25,261 bases of DNA, from the IMG/VR virus record IMGVR_UViG_3300020183_000424, positions 1 to 25,261 of that record, one strand, 5' to 3'. Made by a program: the position numbers and the translations under genes. Of the stretch, positions 15,502-22,087 are shown piece after piece. This DNA is from a virus. Positions within the stretch are counted from its first letter, which is position 1; the number at the start of each line of letters is the position of its first letter. The notes beneath the pieces are model-generated. The model was not told the origin of the DNA and made no database searches. It worked only from the letters and a program-made list of their open reading frames with translations.

Positions 15502-16668
15502 ATGTCAAGATATTTTCCAAAGCCCGGTGAAAATCCAGGCCCAACTCAAGAAAATAAAAAATCGCTAGAGCGAAAATACGGAGCCCAGACTGCAGTATAT
15601 GAATATAGATATAAGTCCGGCAGGATGTATCCTGTTCGATATGTTCTTAGATATGGTCATCTTTATATGGAATATGATCCACGTGACATAAGAAATCAGC
15701 CGCCAAATACTAAATATCCAAATCCTTTTACTGGCTCTGGAAGAGATAACAAACCAAAAGATAAAGGAGATACGATATGTGAAGATGGCGCAGTCTGTTG
15801 TGTTGAAACAAGTTGCTACGATACGGGTGGCTGCGGTGGCGGAATTGGTATTGGAGGAAAGAGGTTTTGTAATGAGTTCTGCCAAGGTCACTATGAAGAA
15901 TACGGCGTGAGTCCTGATGGTTGCCCGGAACCTTATGATTCAAAGTGTTTTTCATGTAGTGAACTGACAGACACTCTTGACGAGAGAGCCCCAACTCCAA
16001 ATTTGCATTGCACTTGTGGTCAAGCAATCCCACCAACAGATTGCGTAAGATGTAATTCTGGAACAGGAGTATGGGAAAGTTCTCCGTTGTGTAGAAAACC
16101 ACCCCCACCAGAAATTGAAGAATGCGAATGTTTTAGAACGGGATGCAAGACTGTACAACAAATTATTATTGATCCCTGGTATGGTAGCACCCCGTGTCCG
16201 TCTCAGGACGGTTTACGACTTGCTGCCTATATACAAGGCGACAATAAACTATATTGTTTATATTGCAAAAATGACGATTTTGGCGAAGAGAAATGTATCA
16301 ATAGTGTTACCGGTGAACCCTGTTGCCCTAAGGGTAGTGTTGATAAATGTACATGCAGAACAGAAGGTGATACCCAAAGATGTTATAAAGCTTGTTCTCC
16401 TGACAAGGAATGCGATCCAATTGATGATGAAACAGAATGCACATTACCAAATGGAGATGAATGTGAAGAATGTGAAATCTGTGATTCAACTGATCTTATT
16501 TGTGTGCCAGATCCGGGATGTGGCGAAGGGTGTGGAAGCATTGATTTGGAAGGTAAAAAATCTAAACCATGTACATGTAATGATGAATGTAACACATGTG
16601 AATTATGTAATGGAAATGGCCGCTGTTATCCAGATCCATCATGTATTGATTGCATCCCGCCAATTTGA
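15502..16668 (+). CDS. Cysteine-rich tail-region protein, about 44 cysteines
   Basis: 388 residues. The first 90 have no cysteine and are basic and tyrosine-rich (AVYEYRYKSGRMYPVRYVLRY). From about residue 92 to the end I count about 44 cysteines, many as CxC, CC or CxxC (GAVCCVETSC, LHCTCG, ECECFRTGC, LYCLYC, KPCTCNDECNTCELC). Acidic linkers and GNGRCYPDPSC-type turns resemble small disulphide-knot repeats of extracellular proteins. No signal peptide is visible, as expected for a virion part. It may be a rigid disulphide-braced spike folding after lysis or in an oxidising niche, or a metal binder. It lies in the adhesin cluster. No family recognised. Confidence 0.75.
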   Translation: MSRYFPKPGENPGPTQENKKSLERKYGAQTAVYEYRYKSGRMYPVRYVLRYGHLYMEYDPRDIRNQPPNTKYPNPFTGSGRDNKPKDKGDTICEDGAVCCVETSCYDTGGCGGGIGIGGKRFCNEFCQGHYEEYGVSPDGCPEPYDSKCFSCSELTDTLDERAPTPNLHCTCGQAIPPTDCVRCNSGTGVWESSPLCRKPPPPEIEECECFRTGCKTVQQIIIDPWYGSTPCPSQDGLRLAAYIQGDNKLYCLYCKNDDFGEEKCINSVTGEPCCPKGSVDKCTCRTEGDTQRCYKACSPDKECDPIDDETECTLPNGDECEECEICDSTDLICVPDPGCGEGCGSIDLEGKKSKPCTCNDECNTCELCNGNGRCYPDPSCIDCIPPI

Positions 16669-16670
16669 AG

Positions 16671-16680
16671 GGAATACTAT
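16671..16680 (+). promoter_or_regulatory. GGNAYACTAG-type motif (GGAATACTAT)
   Basis: Two bases after the stop of the Cys-rich gene, ending 17 bases before ATG 16698. GAATA-C-TATTC is nearly palindromic. Confidence 0.45.
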
Positions 16681-16697
16681 TCTGACGCTTTTTTAGA

Positions 16698-17546
16698 ATG
16701 ACAGCAACTCCAGACATCATCAGGTTAAAGTATAGTTCTGATGGTGATGCTGCGATTCGTGCTGCTATTGCAACCAGTGGCACTGATCCAATTACCACTG
16801 GGGAACTTGTTGTTGGCATTGAGGATTTCAGAGTTAGACTGTATTCAAAAGATGCTACGGGTAGAATTGTAGAGGCTGTTTCGGGAACAAGTCCGCCAAC
16901 GATTGACGGGGGTGATTTCAATACTGCATTTCCAGTGCTTAATATTGGCGATGTTTATGGCGGTGGTTATTATGGTGGATTGATTTCATTCAGTGAAAAT
17001 TATGTTGCAACGCATGCATTAATCGTCAGTCCAAAAGACGTTGGTGAATTTAATTTACAATATAAAACGACAAACACTGCAGAAGCAGGTGCTGCTAGCG
17101 ACAAGGATGGATACGCGAATACGCAAAATGTAAACGATATAAATCATCCGGCGGCTCAATATGCACGAACCTTAAATATCTCTGGTTATACAGATTGGTA
17201 TATCCCCTCTAGGTTTGAACTGGATATTTTATATTATTATTTAAAGCCTTCAACAGCAGCAAATAGCACTTCGAAAACATTTGTAAATACGATCGCAATG
17301 ACAGATCCGCCAAGAAATGAATACACTGCATCAAATCCCTTAAGAACAAGTGCAACAGTATTTCAGACTGGGGAATCCCAAGTTTTTATTCCGTTAGTAG
17401 GTGCCTTTGCTACGTATTATGGTAGTAGTACACAGGTTACTGGTTCTACGACTATCCGCAGTCAAACATTTCACAATAGTACATACGCGACTTCCGGTTT
17501 TACTGCAACCACAAGATTTCGCGCAATTAGGAAAATTGCCCTGTAG
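16698..17546 (+). CDS. Tail protein with Lcl/DUF1566-like domain, candidate receptor binder
   Basis: 282 residues. Residues 1-75 form an N-terminal attachment region (GELVVGIEDFRVRLYSKDATG). From about residue 83 there is an Lcl/DUF1566-like domain: DVYGGGYYGGLISFSENY, HALIVSPKDVGEF, then SGYTDWYIPSRFELDILYYY, and a C-terminal TTRFRAIRKI strand. This domain has a C-type-lectin-like fold in known examples and occurs in surface and adhesin proteins. It is a good candidate for host-surface recognition at the tail tip. Expected features such as a cysteine pair are absent. Domain call from the GYTDWY-P-S pattern and the GG-loop. Confidence 0.75.
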   Translation: MTATPDIIRLKYSSDGDAAIRAAIATSGTDPITTGELVVGIEDFRVRLYSKDATGRIVEAVSGTSPPTIDGGDFNTAFPVLNIGDVYGGGYYGGLISFSENYVATHALIVSPKDVGEFNLQYKTTNTAEAGAASDKDGYANTQNVNDINHPAAQYARTLNISGYTDWYIPSRFELDILYYYLKPSTAANSTSKTFVNTIAMTDPPRNEYTASNPLRTSATVFQTGESQVFIPLVGAFATYYGSSTQVTGSTTIRSQTFHNSTYATSGFTATTRFRAIRKIAL

Positions 17547-17555
17547 GCATACTAG
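17546..17555 (+). promoter_or_regulatory. GGNAYACTAG motif (GGCATACTAG)
   Basis: Exact consensus, sharing its first G with the stop codon TAG of the previous gene and ending 18 bases before ATG 17574. GGC and GCC can pair around the ACTA. Confidence 0.5.
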
Positions 17556-17573
17556 GCCACAATTTTATAAAAA

Positions 17574-17942
17574 ATGATTAACAGTATCCATGACTTAGCG
17601 TATTTAAATGACGACGGCAGCGAGGTGCTGCCGATGGGTCCATGCAGTGCTTGGCCAATAAGTCGCAACAGACCTGGGCCAGGAATCATGGGTAAGAAAG
17701 TTCAATATCAAGCCACTGAAGTGAAGGCGACTGTTGGCGAGATGGCACATAATTTATTCAAGACGGGAATTTCGGCCATTAAAGACGGCAAATTAAATCA
17801 CGAACAGCGAAACGATCGATACGCAAAGTGTTTGGAATGTCCTTTGTTTATTGCTGACTCAAAGCGCTGTTCCGAGTGCGGTTGTTTTATGGAGGCAAAG
17901 ACATGGATCAAGGGTGCTTCATGCCCTGTTGGGAAGTGGTAA
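17574..17942 (+). CDS. Small cysteine-cluster protein
   Basis: 122 residues. The C-terminal third has a compact cysteine pattern (YAKCLECPLF, then KRCSECGCFMEAKTW and a final ASCPVGKW), fitting a zinc-ribbon-like fold that recurs in phage and cyanobacterial small proteins. Residues 1-60 are proline/glycine-rich and may be a flexible tether (ISRNRPGPGIMGKK). It lies among tail-tip genes, ending one base before the next start (17944), so the two are coupled. Possible roles are zinc-bound structural subunit or assembly factor. No function is assigned. Confidence 0.65.
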   Translation: MINSIHDLAYLNDDGSEVLPMGPCSAWPISRNRPGPGIMGKKVQYQATEVKATVGEMAHNLFKTGISAIKDGKLNHEQRNDRYAKCLECPLFIADSKRCSECGCFMEAKTWIKGASCPVGKW

Positions 17943-17943
17943 A

Positions 17944-18453
17944 ATGAGTGACTACTTACCAGTATGTTTACCGGATATGTCGGACTGCAACGCAAAGTGC
18001 AAATATGGAACTTCTGATAACCCTACAAAACTAACCAGTTGCACAGATCCTTGCGAATGTCACGATGATGCGTCGCGTCCTCCAGCAATACTTGACGAAG
18101 AAGACGGCGTATGCATCTTACAAAGGCCCTACGGAGATTGTCCATGCGCCTTTGCTACAAATCAAACATGGGTATCTACGTCCTGCCAAGACCCAGACTG
18201 GATTCCCAGCGGTAATGAACAAAAATATTGGACTTTCAGTTGGAGCGTAAATCCTTATGATGGTGATCTAGGCTTTAGATACGTAAAGTTCAATTTTGGG
18301 AATGGTTTTGCCTTCGCCACCGTAACGAATGTCCAAAATGGTTCTGGGAGTGTTACAGTTGGCCCGTACAATACTAATGAAATTGATTATGGGTGGTACA
18401 ATGCAAATAGCAACTATACAGTTAGTATTGAGGTTAGCTGTCCATATTTTTGA
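17944..18453 (+). CDS. Small cysteine-containing tail-region protein
   Basis: 169 residues, starting at ATG 17944, one base after the upstream stop. A longer frame begins inside the previous gene, but the coupled ATG is the better start. The N-terminal 80 residues have about a dozen cysteines (VCLPDMSDCNAKCKYG, TDPCECHDD, GDCPCAFATN). The C-terminal part is beta-rich with aromatic residues (WTFSWSVNPYDGDLGFRYVKF, TVSIEVSCPYF), like a small binding domain. Together with the 15502 product it makes a cysteine-rich tail-tip set. Function unknown; surface attachment is inferred from context. Confidence 0.7.
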   Translation: MSDYLPVCLPDMSDCNAKCKYGTSDNPTKLTSCTDPCECHDDASRPPAILDEEDGVCILQRPYGDCPCAFATNQTWVSTSCQDPDWIPSGNEQKYWTFSWSVNPYDGDLGFRYVKFNFGNGFAFATVTNVQNGSGSVTVGPYNTNEIDYGWYNANSNYTVSIEVSCPYF

Positions 18454-18488
18454 TTGGCATACTAGCACGCACTATGGCGTGATGCCAA
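18454..18488 (+). promoter_or_regulatory. Structured leader element of scaffold gene
   Basis: TTGGCAT (18454-18460) pairs with ATGCCAA (18482-18488). Inside, CACGC (18466-18470) pairs with GCGTG (18477-18481), and the loop is ACTATG. The motif remnant ACTAG (18461-18465) is a 5-base bulge. The full stem is 12 bp and ends 3 bases before ATG 18492, so it would cover the ribosome landing site. It also contains an exact GGCATACTAG (18456-18465). Confidence 0.65.
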
Positions 18489-18491
18489 AAA

Positions 18492-19208
18492 ATGGAAGAT
18501 CAGGAACTGAAGGCACCTGAGATGGGAGCCGATCAGGTTGCCACTGGTAACAAAAACTATAGCGAAGACGAAGTTCAAAATTTACTCAAGGCGTTAAAGT
18601 CCGAACGAGAAGCACGTAAAACGCTTGAGCGTCAAACCAAAGACTATGAAAGTCAGTTAAGTAAATTTGCACAAATTAATCCTGACGAATATCAAAAACT
18701 TCAGGAAGAAGCCGCTGCCGCTGCTGCAGCAAAGGCTGCCGCCGATGAGCGGACCAATTTACTTGAAGAGAAGTATGGCTCACAGGCTGCTGAGGCTGCA
18801 AAAGTTGCGGAATCGGCTCGCAAAGAATTGCAAGAATTTCGCAAGCGATATTCGCTTGAAAAGGTATTCTTTTCTGCAGGTGGTCGTACCGATTCGGCCG
18901 ATAATGTGTCATTCTTTGACATGCTTGCAGCGCAGATCGGCAACCAGTTTCGCCTTGAGAATGACGGCAGTTTAACTGTTGTTGATTCTGCAGGTGATCC
19001 TGTACTCGATAAGGAATCAGGCAAACGCATTGATCCCGAATCTTATTTGACCACCTTCAAAAATCACCCAATTTATGGAACTTTCTTCAAGGGGGCCAAG
19101 GGCTCTGGTGCTGGTATTGGCTATGGTGGCACTGATGCCAATGGGATCCCGGGCGAGGACTTGAATTCTATGAGTCGTGAAGAACTGTTCCTAAAGGCAT
19201 TTGGTTAA
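18492..19208 (+). CDS. Capsid scaffolding protein
   Basis: 238 residues with a long charged coiled coil (about 25-125: SEDEVQNLLKALKSEREARKTLERQ, then an alanine-rich EEAAAAAAAKAAADE stretch) and a smaller C-terminal domain (FFDMLAAQIGNQFRLENDG, then GYGGTDANGIPGEDLNSMSREELF). This layout matches scaffold proteins (SPP1 gp11/GP20-like) that guide capsid assembly and are then lost. It lies directly upstream of the capsid gene, and the capsid protein has no N-terminal scaffold domain of its own, so a separate scaffold is expected. The hairpin ending 3 bases before its start may limit translation relative to capsid protein. Confidence 0.82.
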   Translation: MEDQELKAPEMGADQVATGNKNYSEDEVQNLLKALKSEREARKTLERQTKDYESQLSKFAQINPDEYQKLQEEAAAAAAAKAAADERTNLLEEKYGSQAAEAAKVAESARKELQEFRKRYSLEKVFFSAGGRTDSADNVSFFDMLAAQIGNQFRLENDGSLTVVDSAGDPVLDKESGKRIDPESYLTTFKNHPIYGTFFKGAKGSGAGIGYGGTDANGIPGEDLNSMSREELFLKAFG

Positions 19209-19258
19209 TTAAAGAAAATGCCTCAAGTTTCAATAAGCTAATTTCTTATTAAAGAAAG

Positions 19259-19283
19259 ACCGGCCCAAGTGGCCGGTTTTTTG
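19259..19283 (+). terminator. Rho-independent terminator after scaffold gene
   Basis: ACCGGCC, loop CAAGT, GGCCGGT, then six T. A 7-bp GC-rich stem. Confidence 0.9.
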
Positions 19284-19310
19284 TTATTTCTTTTGGTATA
19301 GATCAAACTC

Positions 19311-19393
19311 TTGGCATACTAGGTAGACAACACCCGAAGCTAGTGGACGTGATGTCACGGGCAGGGTGTTCCGACGTTCGGGCGTGATGCCAA
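19311..19393 (+). promoter_or_regulatory. Structured leader element of capsid gene
   Basis: Same outer elements as at 18454: TTGGCAT (19311-19317), the motif GGCATACTAG (19313-19322), and GGCGTGATGCCAA at the end (ATGCCAA 19387-19393). The interior is expanded: AACACCC (19329-19335) pairs with GGGTGTT (19364-19370), CGTG with CACG (19348-19359), and alternatively CCCGAA (19333-19338) with TTCGGG (19377-19382). The first and third compete. Confidence 0.6.
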
Positions 19394-19435
19394 CGTAGTT
19401 TCACCTAGCTATTCGCTCATCCTTCCACTAGAAAA

Positions 19436-20347
19436 ATGGCTCTTACTCTTGCGGAGGCTAAAAAGCACTCCACAAATCCTCAGGAACGCGCAATCGTTAC
19501 TGAACTTGCCGCTGGCTCCCTGCTCAGCGTCCTTCCCTTCCGTGAAATCCAAGGCAACGGTTTGTTCTGGAAGCGTGAAGAGTCTCTCGGCGATGTGGGT
19601 TTCCGTCAGTTTAACGCTGGCTATGAAGAGACCTATGCCGAGGTGAAGCAACAGTCCGAAAGCCTGAAGCTCTTTGGTGGCGACATCAAGGTTGATCGCG
19701 CCATTGTCGATCTGGAGGGCCCCGAGGCTCGCGCTTACCAGATCCAAGCCAAGACCCGCGCAATGCGCCTGGCCTGGGAAGCTCTGTTTATCAACGGTGA
19801 CTCCAACAGCACCGCTGCTGAATTCGATGGTCTGGCGACCCGCCTGCCCGCTGCCGCTTACGCCACCAACTCCCAGGTGATCCGTAACGCTTCCAGCGCC
19901 TCTGCCCTTGATCTGGGCGCTCTGGACGAGGCCATCGATGCTGTCGATGCCCAGGGTGGTAGCAAGTATCTGGTCATGTCAAAGTCGGCTCGCCGTCACC
20001 TGACCAAGCGTGCTCGCCTGTCGGCTCAGATCGACATCATGCGGAACGAGTTCGGCTACCAGCAAATGGTGTATGCCGGCCTGCCCGTGATCGAACTGGA
20101 TCGCGACCATCAGAACGTGGCCATCCTAGACGGCACTCCCGCTAACCAGTCGATCTACGTGGTGGCCTTCGGCAATGACTTGCTGACCGGCATCCAGAAT
20201 GGTGGTGTGCAGGTGCGTGACCTGGGTGAGGATACCGCTTCCCCGACCCTGGTGACCCGCGTGGAGTGGTATTGCGGCCTTGCTTTAGTGAATGGCCGTG
20301 CCGCTGCTCGCCTCACCAACGTTGACTCGACCGCCGCTGTTTCCTGA
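19436..20347 (+). CDS. Major capsid protein, HK97-like fold
   Basis: 303 residues. Features are an N-terminal helix (LTLAEAKKHSTNPQERAIVTEL), an E-loop-like stretch rich in charge (FWKREESLGDVGFRQFNAGYEETYAEV), a long helix with ALDLGALDEAIDAVDAQGG, then KYLVMSKSARRHLTKRAR and the A-domain-like FGYQQMVYAGLPVIELDRD, ending in strands (TLVTRVEWYCGLALVNGRAAARL). The KYLVMSKSA and YAGLPVI patterns are typical of compact HK97-fold capsid proteins. No N-terminal scaffold domain is present, consistent with the scaffold gene upstream. Codons are strongly C/G-ending (CTG, GCC, CGC, ATC), unlike neighbours, as for the tail tube gene. It has its own structured leader and terminator. Confidence 0.88.
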   Translation: MALTLAEAKKHSTNPQERAIVTELAAGSLLSVLPFREIQGNGLFWKREESLGDVGFRQFNAGYEETYAEVKQQSESLKLFGGDIKVDRAIVDLEGPEARAYQIQAKTRAMRLAWEALFINGDSNSTAAEFDGLATRLPAAAYATNSQVIRNASSASALDLGALDEAIDAVDAQGGSKYLVMSKSARRHLTKRARLSAQIDIMRNEFGYQQMVYAGLPVIELDRDHQNVAILDGTPANQSIYVVAFGNDLLTGIQNGGVQVRDLGEDTASPTLVTRVEWYCGLALVNGRAAARLTNVDSTAAVS

Positions 20348-20370
20348 TAGGATCTAGCCGGAATGTTCCC

Positions 20371-20392
20371 AAGCCCCTTCGGGGGCTTTTTT
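20371..20392 (+). terminator. Rho-independent terminator after capsid gene
   Basis: GCCCC, loop TTCG, GGGGC, flanked by AA and six T. A stable UUCG tetraloop hairpin. Confidence 0.92.
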
Positions 20393-20393
20393 A

Positions 20394-20420
20394 TTGGCAA
20401 CCTACTGTGAGTCGCGCCAA
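20394..20420 (+). promoter_or_regulatory. TTGGC...GCCAA leader element of decoration gene
   Basis: TTGGC (20394-20398) pairs with GCCAA (20416-20420), enclosing a weak motif GGCAACCTAC (20396-20405). It looks like a reduced version of the scaffold and capsid leader elements, 43 bases before the next ATG. Confidence 0.4.
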
Positions 20421-20463
20421 CTCTCTGCGGGGCGGGCTCTGTTAACCTAACTGGATTACTACC

Positions 20464-20871
20464 ATGGCTCGTCGTTCTAGTGGCGTTTTCCCTCGGGAAA
20501 AGTTTGATCTTGACGCCAACATGAAAGTCACCACCACCGCCGCTGACGTGGGTGTGGATCTTGGCACCATCAACACCGTGCGTGTGCTTGTGCTGGATGC
20601 TACCGTCGTGCAGAAGAGTGGTGATGGCACCAATGCTACCATCCAACTGAAGGATGCCGACAATAGTGATGCTGTGTTCTACACCATCACTTCTGCGGAT
20701 CTGGCTGACGTGGATGCAAACGGTGTGTACATTGCCCACGTGCGTGGCACCCTGTTTAGCGGTATCAGCAACATTAAGTACACCTACACCGCTGGCACCA
20801 AGTCCACTGGCGTGGCTGGCTCCATCACCGGCTTCTCCGTGTTCCTGGATGCTGTGGACAACGTTGGCTGA
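20464..20871 (+). CDS. Probable capsid decoration protein
   Basis: 135 residues from ATG 20464, directly after the capsid terminator, with its own leader and terminator. The product is mostly beta (TTAADVGVDLGTINTVRVLVL, then ATIQLKDADNSDAVFYTIT and a Gly/Ser/Thr-rich end TKSTGVAGSITGFSVFLDAVDNVG), suiting a trimeric cement or decoration protein on the capsid surface. Codons are C/G-ending, as in the capsid and tail tube genes, implying a copy number near that of the capsid protein. No enzyme motif. A minor capsid protein or fibre subunit is the alternative. Confidence 0.7.
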   Translation: MARRSSGVFPREKFDLDANMKVTTTAADVGVDLGTINTVRVLVLDATVVQKSGDGTNATIQLKDADNSDAVFYTITSADLADVDANGVYIAHVRGTLFSGISNIKYTYTAGTKSTGVAGSITGFSVFLDAVDNVG

Positions 20872-20897
20872 TCGTTGACTGATTAACGATTGGAACC

Positions 20898-20930
20898 ATA
20901 GGGAGTGGCAAAAGTCGCTCCCTATTTTTA
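20898..20930 (+). terminator. Rho-independent terminator after decoration gene
   Basis: ATAGGGAG pairs with CTCCCTAT, extended inward by TGGC/GTCG with two G-U pairs around an AAAA loop, then five T. The T-run runs into the start codon of the next gene (ATG 20930). Confidence 0.85.
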
Positions 20931-21232
20931 TGCATTTACGTAATCGCCCCTGGAAATATGAAAAAGACGGCGATGTCGTCTATGCAAACTATAGTGCGGA
21001 AGCACGTGACTATGTTGAACTGGGATATAAACGTGTGACCGAAACTGCCGAAGAAATTATTGAGACTTTTGAAGAGCGCGTTCTCGACGAGGAGAGCGAA
21101 GCAGATTTTGACTTTGAATTGCTAACTAGGGCGCAGTTAATGCAACTCCTGCAAGGTGAAAAGATCCCATTTAAGAATACTGCATCCAAGGCTGAACTTG
21201 TAAAACTTTGCCAGGAACTGGACGATGAATGA
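20930..21232 (+). CDS. Hypothetical protein with C-terminal HeH/SAP-like segment
   Basis: 100 residues. N-terminal part is basic and aromatic (LRNRPWKYEKDGDVVYANYSAEARDY), the middle is very acidic (EEIIETFEERVLDEESEADFDFE), and the C-terminal 35 residues (LTRAQLMQLLQGEKIPFKN then KAELVKLCQEL) have the helix-extension-helix pattern of small HeH/SAP/Rho-N modules used by phage structural or DNA-binding proteins. The ATG follows the T-run of a terminator, leaving no space for a ribosome site, so expression may depend on read-through. It overlaps the next ORF by 8 bases. Function unknown. Confidence 0.68.
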   Translation: MHLRNRPWKYEKDGDVVYANYSAEARDYVELGYKRVTETAEEIIETFEERVLDEESEADFDFELLTRAQLMQLLQGEKIPFKNTASKAELVKLCQELDDE

Positions 21233-21407
21233 AATCACTTATAGCAATGGACCACGCATTGAAGATGGGATCAACTTTGATGCCGACATTGTTGCCGGCC
21301 ATCCTCGGGTGCAGCATCGATCTATTACTAATCCAGTTAGTGATGGCTCGTTGGGTAAGTATGGATATGCCCCTGGCCAAAAGAATAAAGACAATTCTGA
21401 TCTCTAA
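21225..21407 (+). CDS. Small hypothetical protein
   Basis: 60 residues, beginning at ATG 21225 within the last codons of the previous gene (8-base overlap, ATGAATGA). The chosen frame reads MNEITYSNGPRIEDGINFD and ends with glycine, proline and charged residues (YAPGQKNKDNSDL). The competing frame starting at 21229 gives an unlikely Leu/Met-rich product and is rejected. No family recognised. Its position after the HeH-like protein suggests a minor virion or assembly part. Confidence 0.55.
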   Translation: MNEITYSNGPRIEDGINFDADIVAGHPRVQHRSITNPVSDGSLGKYGYAPGQKNKDNSDL

Positions 21408-21409
21408 TC

Positions 21410-21419
21410 GGAATTCTAG
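21410..21419 (+). promoter_or_regulatory. GGNAYACTAG-type motif, one mismatch (GGAATTCTAG)
   Basis: Two bases after the stop of the previous gene, ending 17 bases before ATG 21437. Differs from GGAATACTAG at one base. Confidence 0.4.
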
Positions 21420-21436
21420 GTAAATGCGTTCGTCTT

Positions 21437-21625
21437 ATGGCAAAAAAACGAATGACCAAGGCTGAGTTTGCGGCAAAGCAATTCAAGAAGTCAGCAAAGG
21501 CCAAAGGACTGACTGGTGAACGTGCGGGTGCATATGTTTATGGCACTTTGAACAAGATTGGCTTGAAAAAAGGATCCCAAAGCACGAAGCGTGGCGCTAG
21601 CGCACATAAGCGAGGTAAAAAATAA
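21437..21625 (+). CDS. Small basic protein
   Basis: 62 residues, strongly basic (MAKKRMTKAEFAAKQFKKSA, ending KRGASAHKRGKK) with a helical middle. It is the first of three consecutive lysine/arginine-rich small proteins that overlap at their ends (1 base, then 11 bases). Such proteins could bind DNA or RNA, or neutralise charge inside the capsid. No family assignment. Confidence 0.65.
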   Translation: MAKKRMTKAEFAAKQFKKSAKAKGLTGERAGAYVYGTLNKIGLKKGSQSTKRGASAHKRGKK

Positions 21626-21777
21626 TGGCAATGTCAAAAGCACTGGCTGTACCATTCAAGAAAAAAGCAACTCAAGCGAAACCGATTAGCGAGTACGCTT
21701 CCAAAGCAAGTCCGACCAGTAAGAAGCCAAAAAATGGCACAAGTGGACGTTTGAATCGTAAAAATAATGGCCGCTAA
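21625..21777 (+). CDS. Small basic protein, 50 residues
   Basis: ATG 21625 shares its A with the stop of the upstream gene. The frame runs to a TAA at 21775-21777 and gives MAMSKALAVPFKKKATQAK at the start and SGRLNRKNNGR at the end. Lysine, serine and asparagine dominate. It overlaps the next gene by 11 bases. Tight overlap on both sides and its basic composition, like its neighbours, support it as real despite its length. It is probably a nucleic-acid-binding or virion-internal protein; this is inferred from composition only. Confidence 0.55.
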   Translation: MAMSKALAVPFKKKATQAKPISEYASKASPTSKKPKNGTSGRLNRKNNGR

Positions 21778-22057
21778 AAGTCGCACGGCTAAATTTTATG
21801 CGTCTAACCCTGATGCGCGAAAAAAGAAGTATCAATACGATAAAAAGCGCAATGCCAGTACCGAGAAGCGTGACTACCGTGCGATGCTGGCTCGCGAGCG
21901 TCGCGCTCGTGCCATAATGGGCAAAGGTGGTGCCGATGTGAGCCATGCCCAAGGCGGCGGCTTTAAACTGGAAAAGCCTAGCGCCAATCGCGCTCGTAAT
22001 GGCCACGGAAAGCGCCCTAGGCTGGCCCCTGGGCGCGGCACACGCAAATCTAGGTAA
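21767..22057 (+). CDS. Basic protein of a family seen in marine phages
   Basis: 96 residues, highly basic: KSRTAKFYASNPDARKKKYQY, a helical RDYRAMLARERRARAIMG, then GGADVSHAQGGGFKLEKPSANR and an Arg/Gly-rich tail. The FYASNPDARKKK start, DVSH and PSANR blocks match a small protein I recall from many marine phages and large algal viruses, of unknown function. The DVSH segment has some likeness to the first strand of HNH nucleases, but no zinc cysteines or second catalytic histidine are present, so nuclease activity is unlikely. It overlaps the upstream gene by 11 bases. DNA binding is likely from its charge. Confidence 0.7.
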   Translation: MAAKSRTAKFYASNPDARKKKYQYDKKRNASTEKRDYRAMLARERRARAIMGKGGADVSHAQGGGFKLEKPSANRARNGHGKRPRLAPGRGTRKSR

Positions 22058-22059
22058 CT

Positions 22060-22069
22060 GGAAACCTAG
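22060..22069 (+). promoter_or_regulatory. GGNAYACTAG-type motif, diverged (GGAAACCTAG)
   Basis: Two bases after the preceding stop and ending 18 bases before GTG 22088. The spacing supports it more than the sequence does. Confidence 0.35.
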
Positions 22070-22087
22070 ACGGATAGAAAGCACGCT

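Noticed and set aside
21229-21423. Alternative 64-codon frame starting at 21229.
   Set aside because: Leu/Met-rich product unlike phage proteins; the overlapping 21225 frame gives a more credible protein and couples directly to the preceding stop.
21767-22057. HNH nuclease activity for the basic protein with a DVSH segment.
   Set aside because: No zinc cysteines and no second catalytic His/Asn block; only one short resemblance.
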